64,000 nucleotides of DNA from Paenibacillus sp. DMB5 (GTDB taxonomy: Bacteria; Bacillota; Bacilli; Paenibacillales; Paenibacillaceae), in the NCBI RefSeq assembly GCF_001517085.1, contig NZ_LRAC01000138.1, positions 35,553 to 99,552 of the forward strand, in the 5' to 3' direction. Position 1 is the first letter of the stretch; each line of letters opens with the position of its first letter. Shown here piece after piece: positions 7,306-15,433 of this stretch. A program made the position numbers and the translations under genes. Below the pieces are notes generated by a model. The model had not been told where the DNA came from and searched no databases. It worked only from the letters and a program-made list of their open reading frames with translations.

Positions 7306-9644
7306 TTATACAGGCACCTCCCGGGTGCTTTTCTCCATCGGGGAGCTGCACAGCGGACAGGGCTTGGAGGCCAGATGGTCCTCGGCCCCGCCGGCCTTCA
7401 TCCGGGTCCAGCCTGGGCAGCGGGCGCCGGTGCAGTTCCAGACAGGAACCTTATGGGTCCGGGCGTTCCCTGCTGTGCCGGAGGTATGCACCCTGGACAC
7501 TCCGATTCTGCTCACGGACACGGTGGAAGCCGTGGAAGCGACAGGTCTGGACGGGACGCAGCGGAGCGGAAGGCGGACAGCATGAAGCGGGACACCTGCG
7601 CCTTCTTGCCCCGGTGCCTTGCGGGCGAGCTGATGAACAGCTCCTCCCGGGCTCTGGTGACGGCGACGTAAGCGAGCCGCCGCTCTTCTTCCAGCGCTGC
7701 AAAGCCGGAATCGCTGCCTGCCCTGAAGCTGCCGGCAGGCGGAAGCTGGGCCGCCTTGCGGTCCTTCAGCCGGTCGCCCTCCAGCGCCGAGCTGTGGGGC
7801 AGAATGCCCTCCGAGGCGCCGAGCAGGAAGACAACGGGGAACTCCAGTCCCTTGGACTTATGGATGGTCATGAGTGCAATCCGGTTACCCTGCTCCTTCA
7901 GTCCGCTCTGGCGGCTCAACTCATTGCGTTCGGTAATGCTGGCAATAAAGTCAAGGAAGACAGGAATGCTGTCGAACCTTTCCGCTGAGGTTTCCAGCTC
8001 GTCCAGCATTTCCTTCAGCGTCTCACGGTGCAGAGTAGCCTGATGCCGCTCATTAGCCTCTATGAAGTAGTCATAGAAGCTTGTCCGGATGCGGCGGATC
8101 GCCTGCAGCGGCGTCAATGCAGCCAGGCCGCGGATCAGCTCCAGCCGCTCGCGCAGCTTGGCGCCCTTGAAATCCTCCATTCCCGGCAGGGAGAGGAGAT
8201 GGATCAGCGGGCCCTGCTTGGGCTGGACGGCTTCCATCCGGCGGATATGCTCCATGCCTGTTTCCCGGTTCATGTAGAGAGTCGGCAGGATGCTCTCCAT
8301 CGCGGCGAAATTGCGCCGGTTCAGTGACAGCCGCAGATGGTCCAGCACCGGCAGGATCAGCCAGTGCTCGTAGAGCAGCTGTCCTTCACCGTAATCAATA
8401 TACGGAATATCCCGCAGCAGCAGCAGCTCCAGCACGGCCCGGTTGCTGCTGGAGGCCCGGTACAGCAGGGCAAAATCGCGGTATTCCCGACCGCCGCCGC
8501 CGACCTCATTTACGATATGGTCGACAATCTGCTCGGCTTCCTCATCCGCCGTCTGCGGGCGCAGATAACGGGGCTGCGCACCGCCGGTTCTGGCCGCCTG
8601 CAGCGTTTTGGAACGGCGGCGCAGGTTATGGCGGATGATGCCGTTGCCAAGGCCGATAATGGCCGGACCGGAACGGTAGTTAATATCCAGGGTAATGACC
8701 TTTGCCCCGGGATACAGCTTTTCAAATTCAAGGATGAATTCGCTGCGCGCCCCGTTAAAGGAATAGATCGTCTGGTCATCATCGCCGACAACCATCAGGT
8801 TGTTCTGCGGGTAAGCGATCATTTTCACCAGTTCATACTGCAGCTCATTTGTATCCTGGAACTCATCGACCATGACATACTGGAACTTCTGCTGCAGCTC
8901 CTGCAGCAGATGGGGCTGCTCAAGCAGCATTTTATAGGCGATCAGCAGCACATCATCAAAGTCCATTTTGTTATGATCCTGTTTCCACTGCTCATAGAGG
9001 GTCAGAATCGCCTTCATTTCCTGCTCGGCGGTATTCGTCTCGGGAAGCGTATCCGCATCCCTCATGTTCATCTTGCAGGAAGACAGCAGGGCCAGCAGCG
9101 TCTCCGGCGGATAGGCATCCTTCGGCAGCCCCAGCTCCCGCATAATCTGCTTCAGCAGAATGTGCTGGCGGCGGGTCTCATGAAAGATGTCCTGCCGCAG
9201 CCCCTGACGCCGGAGAAAATACAGAAAGAAAGAGTGGAAGGTACGGGCCTGCAGGCGCGCGGCATCGCCCTCGGCGACTCCCGGCAGCACAGCGATCCGC
9301 TCGCGCATCTCCGCCGCCGCTTTGCTGGAGAAGGTAAGCAGCAGCATCCGGCTGGGGGAAATCCTCCGCACGGACAGCAGATACCCGGTCCTGCAGATCA
9401 GCACCGACGTTTTGCCGGAGCCTGCGCCCGCCAGTGTCAGCAGCGGTCCCTCGTGATGCCGTACCGCTGCAATCTGCGGCTGGTTAAGCAGAATCCCGCC
9501 CTCCTCAAGCCGGCGGAAATAAGCGGCATCGCCTTCCCCCGGCTTCACCGTGTCACGGCTGGTCCGGGCTGAGGCAATTGCCGCCTGGGGGATACGTTCA
9601 CCGCTTGCACCAAGCGGTATATTATGAAATAAAAGCTTGTTCAT
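7306..9644 (-). CDS. UvrD/PcrA-like superfamily 1 helicase with C-terminal zinc-binding tail, one frameshift
   Basis: About 779 residues once one missing base near 7549 is restored. SF1 helicase motifs run in order: Walker A LAGAGSGKT (residues 71-79), DEFQDTNELQ (motif II), VVGDDDQTIYSFNGA (III), MTIHKSKGLEFPVVFL (V) and RRLAYVAVTRA (VI). The unshifted frame stops at 7512, but the next frame continues into VWNCTGARCPGWTRMK and KPCPLCSSPM, two Cys pairs likely to bind zinc, ending at 7306. Start 9644 (ATG) has GAAGGTG six bases upstream; the longer form from 9692 has no such site. It is an ATP-driven 3'-5' DNA translocase probably used in repair. It stands alone. Confidence 0.85.
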
Positions 9645-9725
9645 CAGATTCACCTTCAATATAAGTCCATTAGCCAATCTACAATATAACACTGCACTCC
9701 CTATATAGAAAAGCGGTTCCCCTGT

Positions 9726-10181
9726 TTACTTTATTTTACCAAGCAGGGTATTCACTTTACGTTCATATTGGCGGGGCTTGTTCTCACGGATTTCCTCCAG
9801 CAGAAAAACAAGCGCCTGCTTCACGCGGGGAGACATGCCTTTGGCAATAGCGGTGTATTCCTTCCTGAACAGACTGTCATTCAGAATCCGCTCGTTGAGC
9901 ACGATTGCCCAGCCCCTGGCAGGCTCCAGCATGTCCGGCAGCGACTCCAGCAGCTGGGTCAGGTACATTTCCATGTGGCAGCTTTCAACATAATGAACAA
10001 GGCTGAACATCATTTCCTCATGCTCGGTCTCATCGTCAAACACTTTGAAAATCTGCTGGATTACGGCATCGTCTGTATCGCCGGCCAGCCCTTCCAGTGC
10101 GAGGTCAAACAGCTCGCATTCCAGCTCTGTCCGCAGCAGCCGGTTGTTGTACAGCTGGGCAATTCCCGGATACAGGTTCAT
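9726..10181 (-). CDS. Imm30-like immunity-family protein
   Basis: A 151-residue acidic all-alpha protein. The segment QQIFKVFDDETEHEEMMFSLVHYVE resembles the central part of Imm30 proteins, which neutralise polymorphic toxins; this is from memory and not certain. It lies 12 bases downstream of the HAD phosphatase stop on the same strand and is probably cotranscribed. ATG 10181 is preferred to GTG 10190 for spacing to a weak TAGGCGG. No toxin gene is adjacent, so it could be an orphan antidote or a recruited housekeeping relative. Confidence 0.6.
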   Translation of the reverse strand: MNLYPGIAQLYNNRLLRTELECELFDLALEGLAGDTDDAVIQQIFKVFDDETEHEEMMFSLVHYVESCHMEMYLTQLLESLPDMLEPARGWAIVLNERILNDSLFRKEYTAIAKGMSPRVKQALVFLLEEIRENKPRQYERKVNTLLGKIK

Positions 10182-10193
10182 CACGGGCACCGC

Positions 10194-11057
10194 CTATTTC
10201 TTATCGAGAAGATGCCGGATTCCGGCAGCCACACCATGCTCTATGTTAGTGAGTGTCACATAATCCGCGGTTTCCTTGAGGAGCTCGGCGGCATTGCCCA
10301 TGGCAATCTTGTAGCCGGCCCGTTCAAACATCGGCAAATCGTTATAGCTGTCGCCCATCACGGCTACCTGATCTTCAGGAATACCGTAGTGTGCAGCAAG
10401 CTTTATGACACCTGCCCCTTTATTGGCATCCTTGTGATTAATTTCGATATTGCTCTCATGAGAGGCTGTGATAATAAGACCGGGGATCTCAGCGAAGCGT
10501 GTGGAGGCTTCCTTGAGCACTTCACGGTTCAGCGAGAAAGCAAGCGCCTTGTAAATATGCTGATCTTCCTTGCTCCAGATTTCCTCCATGCTCTCCACAT
10601 AAGTTACGGCAGCCTGGCGGAACTGCTTGGCGATCATTGCCTTCAGCAGCCAGCCGAAGCCCTCGGGGATCTCTTCGTCCTTGAGCTCTGCCAGCTTCTC
10701 CAGACGGACCCGCTTGTCCAGCTCCACATATACATTGTCCTCGGTATACACCTCGTAATACAGCTCAGGAACCTCATTCATCCAGCGCAGTACAGGGATG
10801 ATATCTTCTTTATCCAGCGGCTGGCTCACTGCCTGGGAACCGTCCGGCAGGATCAGCAGGGCCCCGTTCATAGCGACAACAGGACAATTCAGATCGGCCA
10901 GGCGCAGCTGCCGCTCGGCATCCATATAAGAGCGTCCGGTGGCAATCGCCACAATATGGCCCAGACTCTGGGCATGGATAATCGCTTCGCGGTTCTCCGG
11001 ACTGATATTTCCATTCTCGTTCAGCAGTGTTCCGTCCATATCAAGTGCAATCAGCAT
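10194..11057 (-). CDS. Cof-type HAD-IIB phosphatase
   Basis: A 287-residue haloacid-dehalogenase hydrolase. Motif I DMDGTLL (nucleophile Asp near residue 6), motif II ATGRSY, motif III Lys in HKDANKGAG and motif IV GDSYNDLPMF are all present, with an IIB cap domain between residues 80 and 200. The family removes phosphate from sugar phosphates, flavin nucleotides or pyridoxal phosphate; the substrate cannot be told here. AAAGGAG lies 10 bases before the ATG. First gene of a two-gene unit with the Imm30-like gene. Confidence 0.9.
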   Translation of the reverse strand: MLIALDMDGTLLNENGNISPENREAIIHAQSLGHIVAIATGRSYMDAERQLRLADLNCPVVAMNGALLILPDGSQAVSQPLDKEDIIPVLRWMNEVPELYYEVYTEDNVYVELDKRVRLEKLAELKDEEIPEGFGWLLKAMIAKQFRQAAVTYVESMEEIWSKEDQHIYKALAFSLNREVLKEASTRFAEIPGLIITASHESNIEINHKDANKGAGVIKLAAHYGIPEDQVAVMGDSYNDLPMFERAGYKIAMGNAAELLKETADYVTLTNIEHGVAAGIRHLLDKK

Positions 11058-11253
11058 AATGTTGTTCTCCTTTTTCTGTAGGTTCTAATCCGCACCTCAG
11101 GGACTGTGAAAATCATTTCCTGTATTTTATCATTAATTCTCTGCAAATTAAAAATTCCTTTTCATGGGCTTGCCGGAATTTCCGGAATACAGCCCGCCCG
11201 TGTTACAATAAAAGACAGACTATTGATGACCGCCGGAAAATGGAGGATTAATA

Positions 11254-12495
11254 ATGAAATCCAGGAATTTAGCCACAATATCGCTTGTTGTAATGGCATG
11301 CGGTTTTCTGATTACGCTGTTCTTGCCGGATACGATTCCTTTTGAGCTGCTCAGGGGCGGCTTTGAAGCCGGTCTTGTCGGCGGGATTGCCGACTGGTTT
11401 GCCGTGACGGCGCTGTTCCGGCATCCGCTGGGACTAAAAATTCCGCATACCTCACTACTGCTCAAAAACAGGAACAAAATCGTCCAGTCTCTAATCTCTG
11501 CGATGGAGAACGAGCTGCTGAATAAGGCGAGCATTGAAAACAAGCTGCGCGGCATCCGCATGGTTAAGCTTGCCGGCGGCCTGCTGACCAAATTTATGTC
11601 CAGAAAGAAAGTAAGGGCGGAAATTCTGGAGCAGCTGGGCACCTTTGTGCTGCGGCTGCCTGTAGAACAGGCGGTGCCCTATCTGCAGAAGACCGCTGCC
11701 GATTATATCCGTGAAGCAGAGCTGGGTGAGGCCGCAGACAAAATAGCCACAAGGCTGATGAATGACGGCAAGGACATAGCTGCTCTGGATTATGCGCTCG
11801 AAGGCGTGTCCGGCTGGACCGGACGTCCGGAGACGCGGGCCATGCTGGGCAAGCTGGCCGGTGAGAAGCTGGCCGAAGTGAAGCTCGGCGGACTGAAGGG
11901 AATGGCCTTCCAGGCCTTTGTCGGCTTTGTGGATGCTGATATGCTGGGGGAAATGCTGCAGGGCATGATCCAGTCGGGAATCCGCGACTTCCGAGAAGCG
12001 GATAATCCGTACCGCGAGCAGATCATACGGGAGATCCGCGTGGCTCTGTTCCAGCTTGTAAATGACGAAACGAAGATTGCTGCTCTGAAGGAATGGGCAG
12101 AGGGCAGCGTGCAGGGGGATGAGGCGGCGGTCTTTCTGCAGAAGCAGCTGGAGGTTGTCCGCAGCAAGGCGGTTGCCATGCTGGATGAGGACCGGGTAGG
12201 CGGCGGCCGGAAGCTGTTTAGCCTGTACGCCCTGCTGGTCCGCCGTTTAAGCAAGGAGACGGATCTTATCCAGAGCTGGGAGGAGCGTATCCGCGCTTCA
12301 CTGATTGCCCTGGTAGAGGCCAATCACTACCGTATTGGTGTTCTGGTCAAAGAAAACCTGGATCAGATGGACGATGACAGTCTTGTAGCGATGCTGGAGG
12401 AGAAGGTCGGCAAGGATCTGCAGTGGATCCGGGTGAATGGCGCAGTATGCGGCTTCGTAGTAGGTCTGGTACTGACACTCATTCAGCTGATCTGA
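11254..12495 (+). CDS. DUF445 membrane protein
   Basis: A 413-residue protein with a hydrophobic segment at residues 6-23, the conserved block GGIADWFAVTALFRHPLG near residue 45 that marks the DUF445 (YjiN-like) family, a long charged helical region, and a second hydrophobic segment at the C-terminus (GFVVGLVLTLIQLI). It should span the membrane at both ends with the helical middle on one side. TGGAGG lies 8 bases before the ATG. Function is not established for the family. Confidence 0.85.
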   Translation: MKSRNLATISLVVMACGFLITLFLPDTIPFELLRGGFEAGLVGGIADWFAVTALFRHPLGLKIPHTSLLLKNRNKIVQSLISAMENELLNKASIENKLRGIRMVKLAGGLLTKFMSRKKVRAEILEQLGTFVLRLPVEQAVPYLQKTAADYIREAELGEAADKIATRLMNDGKDIAALDYALEGVSGWTGRPETRAMLGKLAGEKLAEVKLGGLKGMAFQAFVGFVDADMLGEMLQGMIQSGIRDFREADNPYREQIIREIRVALFQLVNDETKIAALKEWAEGSVQGDEAAVFLQKQLEVVRSKAVAMLDEDRVGGGRKLFSLYALLVRRLSKETDLIQSWEERIRASLIALVEANHYRIGVLVKENLDQMDDDSLVAMLEEKVGKDLQWIRVNGAVCGFVVGLVLTLIQLI

Positions 12496-12513
12496 GCAGG
12501 ATAACCGGTAAGC

Positions 12514-12576
12514 AAAGGGACAGCAGGTGCCTGACTGGCGGATGATCCGTCTCTCAGGCACTCTGCTGTCCCTTTT
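12514..12576. terminator. Long bidirectional terminator
   Basis: AAAGGGACAGCAG...TGCCTGA pairs with TCAGGCA...CTGCTGTCCCTTTT, shared by the DUF445 gene on the left and the convergent P-II gene on the right. Confidence 0.85.
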
Positions 12577-12607
12577 AACATAAATTCATATTCATTATTA
12601 GGGCAGG

Positions 12608-12933
12608 CTACAGCAGGTTTTTGCCGTTGCTGATCGTGAAGGCTTCCATGACTGGCAGCACGAAAATTTTGCCGTCACCGAAGGAGCCTTGTTCCCCTGT
12701 TCTGGCCGTTCTCATAATAATGCTGATGACATCGTCCTTCTCTTCATCTTTAATGACGATCATCAGCATTTTTTGGAAATTTGATTGTAATAGTTGGTTC
12801 CGACCTGAATTCCTTTTTGTTTGCCGCGGCCAAGCAGATCCATCTTACTAATGGAAGGGAAGCCGGCAAGCATCAGCTCAGCCATCACTTCATCTGCCTT
12901 CTCGGGTCTAATAATGGCCTTGATCATTAACAT
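12608..12933 (-). CDS. P-II family nitrogen regulator, NifI-like, one frameshift
   Basis: A 108-residue signal protein of the GlnB superfamily that senses 2-oxoglutarate and ATP/ADP and controls nitrogen metabolism by protein contact. The N-terminus IKAIIRPEKADEVMAEL, LLGRGKQKGIQVG before the T-loop, and RTGEQGSFGDGKIFVLPV near the end are diagnostic. The T-loop lacks the YRGAEY motif of classic GlnB and instead reads GTNYYNQISKKM, closer to NifI1. The run of six A (six T on the plus strand, 12769-12774) should be seven; as written the frame stops after about 55 residues. AAAGGG lies 10 bases before the ATG. No ammonium transporter or nif gene is adjacent. Confidence 0.8.
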
Positions 12934-13141
12934 AAGGATGCACCCTTTCTACAGCGAATAGTTTGTTGTAGGGGGTTGCCAGCATCTTGGTGGCGGTACA
13001 AGTTAACAGAGTATGTTATTGGCAACGCTTACAATAACAGTATAATGGCAGCTGCAGGCAACATCCTGCGAGAAGGGTCACAAAAACCTTTATACACATT
13101 GTCGCAAATCAGAGGAGCGTGCATTCAGGCAGACTCCCCTG

Positions 13142-14242
13142 TCAGCCATGAAGAAGCGACTGATATAATGCCTCTAAACGGTACGCGGTATGACTCCATT
13201 CGAAAGTGCGCAGAGCATCGCTGCGGCCCTGCAGTCCGATCCTGGCTGCCAGCGCCGGATTACGGCCGAGCCGCAGCAGCAGTTTGGCAAAAGGCAGTGC
13301 TTCCCGGTATCTGCCGGCCAGATAGCCATTATGCCCTGAGCGGATAATCTCCCGGATTCCCCCGATATCGGAAGCGATGACCGGGAGGCCTGAAGCCATC
13401 GCCTCCACATTAACCAGTCCGAACGATTCATGTCTCTGAGAGGGGCAGACGAAGCAGTCGGCAGCCTGATACAGGCCGTGAATCTGTTCATGGGCAATCC
13501 TGCCGGGGAAGGATACGGATACGCCCAGTCTTCTGGCAAGAAGCTTCAGCTGGCGGATATACGCCGGCTTGCCCTGCCCGGCCACAACCAGATGGGCAGG
13601 CATGCGTTTGTTCACATGATACATTGCCCGGATGAGCACCGGCACTCCTTTGCGGGGGATGACTCTGCCTGCGAACAGCACGGTAAATACCTGTGGCAGC
13701 CGGTACTGCCGGCGCAGCCGCTGACGCTCCTGCGGCTCCGCCGGTGTGAACCGGGAGAGATCCGCTCCCAATGGAATAACACTCAGCTTCCTGTGTAACC
13801 CGGGAAAGCGCTTCGACAGCCTCTCCAGCAGGGAGCGGCTGTTCACCGCAATGCCGTCAGCGCGGGCAAGGCTGCGTGCTATTCTGCGCTCAGCCGGAAC
13901 AAAGGTCAGGGAATGAAGATATAGCAGGACCGGGGTACCGGGGTGCCGCTCTTTTACAGCGGCCATAAGCAGGGGACGGTTATCGACCTGGATGATATCG
14001 AATGACTCCTCTTCCAGGAATTTGAGTACGGAAGCCTGATAGAGACGCGGAGTGCCGGAGGACAGGCGGATAATCCGCACCTCTTCCAGCTCTGCGGAGT
14101 CCGGAAGCTGGGCCGTTGTCCGGCTGACTACAGTTACACGGTGTCTCCCGGCCAGACGCCTGGCTATGGCCCAGATGCAGATTTCTACAGAGCCGTCCCC
14201 CGGCAGCGGGAACTGCTCCGGTGCAATGATACAGATATGCAT
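13142..14242 (-). CDS. Family 4 glycosyltransferase
   Basis: A 366-residue GT-B enzyme. The N-terminal domain begins MHICIIAPEQFPLPGDG. The C-terminal nucleotide-sugar domain contains LFAGRVIPRKGVPVLIRAM and the E-x7-E motif HESFGLVNVEAMASGLPVIA, typical of retaining GT4 transferases. GGAGG lies 8 bases upstream of the ATG. It probably transfers a sugar to a cell-surface or spore-coat acceptor. Some Bacillales relatives (CotSA type) are spore proteins, but nothing here proves that. It stands alone with no polysaccharide cluster. The 208 bases between it and the P-II gene show no feature. Confidence 0.88.
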   Translation of the reverse strand: MHICIIAPEQFPLPGDGSVEICIWAIARRLAGRHRVTVVSRTTAQLPDSAELEEVRIIRLSSGTPRLYQASVLKFLEEESFDIIQVDNRPLLMAAVKERHPGTPVLLYLHSLTFVPAERRIARSLARADGIAVNSRSLLERLSKRFPGLHRKLSVIPLGADLSRFTPAEPQERQRLRRQYRLPQVFTVLFAGRVIPRKGVPVLIRAMYHVNKRMPAHLVVAGQGKPAYIRQLKLLARRLGVSVSFPGRIAHEQIHGLYQAADCFVCPSQRHESFGLVNVEAMASGLPVIASDIGGIREIIRSGHNGYLAGRYREALPFAKLLLRLGRNPALAARIGLQGRSDALRTFEWSHTAYRLEALYQSLLHG

Positions 14243-14327
14243 AGATCAAGCCTCCTCCGGCCGGCTTTTATAAGAGCTCTCTACCACCATATGCACTCTG
14301 GCAGGCTGAAGACACCCTTATGGCCAT

Positions 14328-15146
14328 TCAGGAGCTGATCAGCTTGAAAGTTGCTGCAATAACGGCGGCAACCTTTTGTTCCAGCTCAATGATCTTCTGT
14401 TTGCTTACAGCGATCTGCTTGTAGCCTGAAACAAGCGAGCTAAGGGACTGCCCGGCCAGGGCCGGATTCTGCTTGCGGATGGCTGTCTTGAAGCTGCTGA
14501 AGTCAGCGGTGATCCGCTTGTTAAGCGCAGCGGCGGCGCTTTTCTGGGATTTAATGGAGGCCTGGGGGCTTTCGATACCCGAAAGGGTGTTGCGGGCGGC
14601 GGTCATCTTACGGGTACGCGCCTCCTTGGCGGCCTTCAGCACCGCTTCCTTGTCCCTGATATCCTGGCGGGCAATCTGGACAGTGATTTTCATAGCATCA
14701 GCCTGAGCCTTGAGAACAGCGTTCAGTGTCTTGTCCTTCAGCCCTTTAACCAGTGTAATCCGGCTGTTCAGGGCGCTGTACTGGTCAAAAAGAGGCTTGT
14801 AACGCTCCTTGGCGCTGGTGACGGTTGCAGTAAGCTTGGTTACGGCAGCCTGGTCAATCGCCGTAATTTGCTTGCGGACCAAAATCAGGGCCTGGGCATT
14901 GGCTTCATGCAGGACGCGGATCTGTTCTTCCCTGCTGTCATATTGTGCCGTCAGGACGGTCAGCTCGCTGTACTGGCTCTTCAGCCGGCTCCGGTCCTGG
15001 ACAGCGGCGGTTGCCGCAGTCAGATCAAAGGCCGCCTGAATGGACGGGGTTAGTACAACGGCCGCTGCGGCTGCCGTACCGGCTGACGAGAATAAGGGCA
15101 TCAGCAGAATGACTACGGCGGTAAAGGCTTGGACAAGCTTGTTCAC
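14328..15146 (-). CDS. Secreted coiled-coil protein of unknown function
   Basis: A 272-residue protein with a signal peptide (NKLVQAF, hydrophobic core, AGTAAAAA cleavage region) and then almost continuous Ala/Lys/Gln-rich helix with heptad-like spacing. The GTG at 15146 is chosen because AGGAGGAGG lies 7 bases upstream; the longer form from 15209 would place 21 extra residues before the signal. No catalytic motif is visible. The composition suggests an elongated extracellular or wall-associated protein. A terminator hairpin stands in its leader. I do not recognise a family. Confidence 0.75.
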   Translation of the reverse strand: MNKLVQAFTAVVILLMPLFSSAGTAAAAAVVLTPSIQAAFDLTAATAAVQDRSRLKSQYSELTVLTAQYDSREEQIRVLHEANAQALILVRKQITAIDQAAVTKLTATVTSAKERYKPLFDQYSALNSRITLVKGLKDKTLNAVLKAQADAMKITVQIARQDIRDKEAVLKAAKEARTRKMTAARNTLSGIESPQASIKSQKSAAAALNKRITADFSSFKTAIRKQNPALAGQSLSSLVSGYKQIAVSKQKIIELEQKVAAVIAATFKLISS

Positions 15147-15185
15147 TTTATTCCTCCTCCTGATATCACTGTTAACCGGCATAAC

Positions 15186-15232
15186 AAAAAGCACCCGCAG
15201 TAAAGGCAAATAAGCCTTTATTACGGGTGCTT
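15186..15232 (-). terminator. Terminator in the leader of the coiled-coil gene
   Basis: On the minus strand GCACCCGTAATAAAGGC pairs with GCCTTTACTGCGGGTGC (one mismatch) and is followed by TTTTTG. A candidate promoter on the same strand (TTGACG, 17 bases, TAAAGT; about 15296 down to 15268) lies upstream, so the hairpin precedes the gene start at 15146 and may attenuate it. Confidence 0.65.
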
Positions 15233-15433
15233 CCGGCGTAACAGGTCAGTTTAATATATTATTAATCCAAACTTTAGTGGAATTACAGGGCACCGTCAAT
15301 ATTTTAAATTCGGTATTTATATCCTGTACCGGTGCTATACATTTCTTCCGTTGTTCACTTGTCGTATACTGTAGAAAGAGTTAACAGAGAGTCTGCATAG
15401 GAGCCGGCTCGTGATGAAGGAGGCCCTGAATAG

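Noticed and set aside
7109..7351. 80-codon minus-strand ORF beyond the helicase
   Set aside because: It overlaps the frame-corrected zinc tail of the helicase and shows no recognisable sequence.
8337..9572. 411-codon ORF antisense to the helicase gene
   Set aside because: The opposite strand carries complete helicase motifs; long antisense frames are expected from codon bias at this GC content.
9768..11081. 437-codon ORF antisense to the Imm30-like and HAD genes
   Set aside because: It covers two genes with recognisable motifs on the other strand and has no homology signal I can see.
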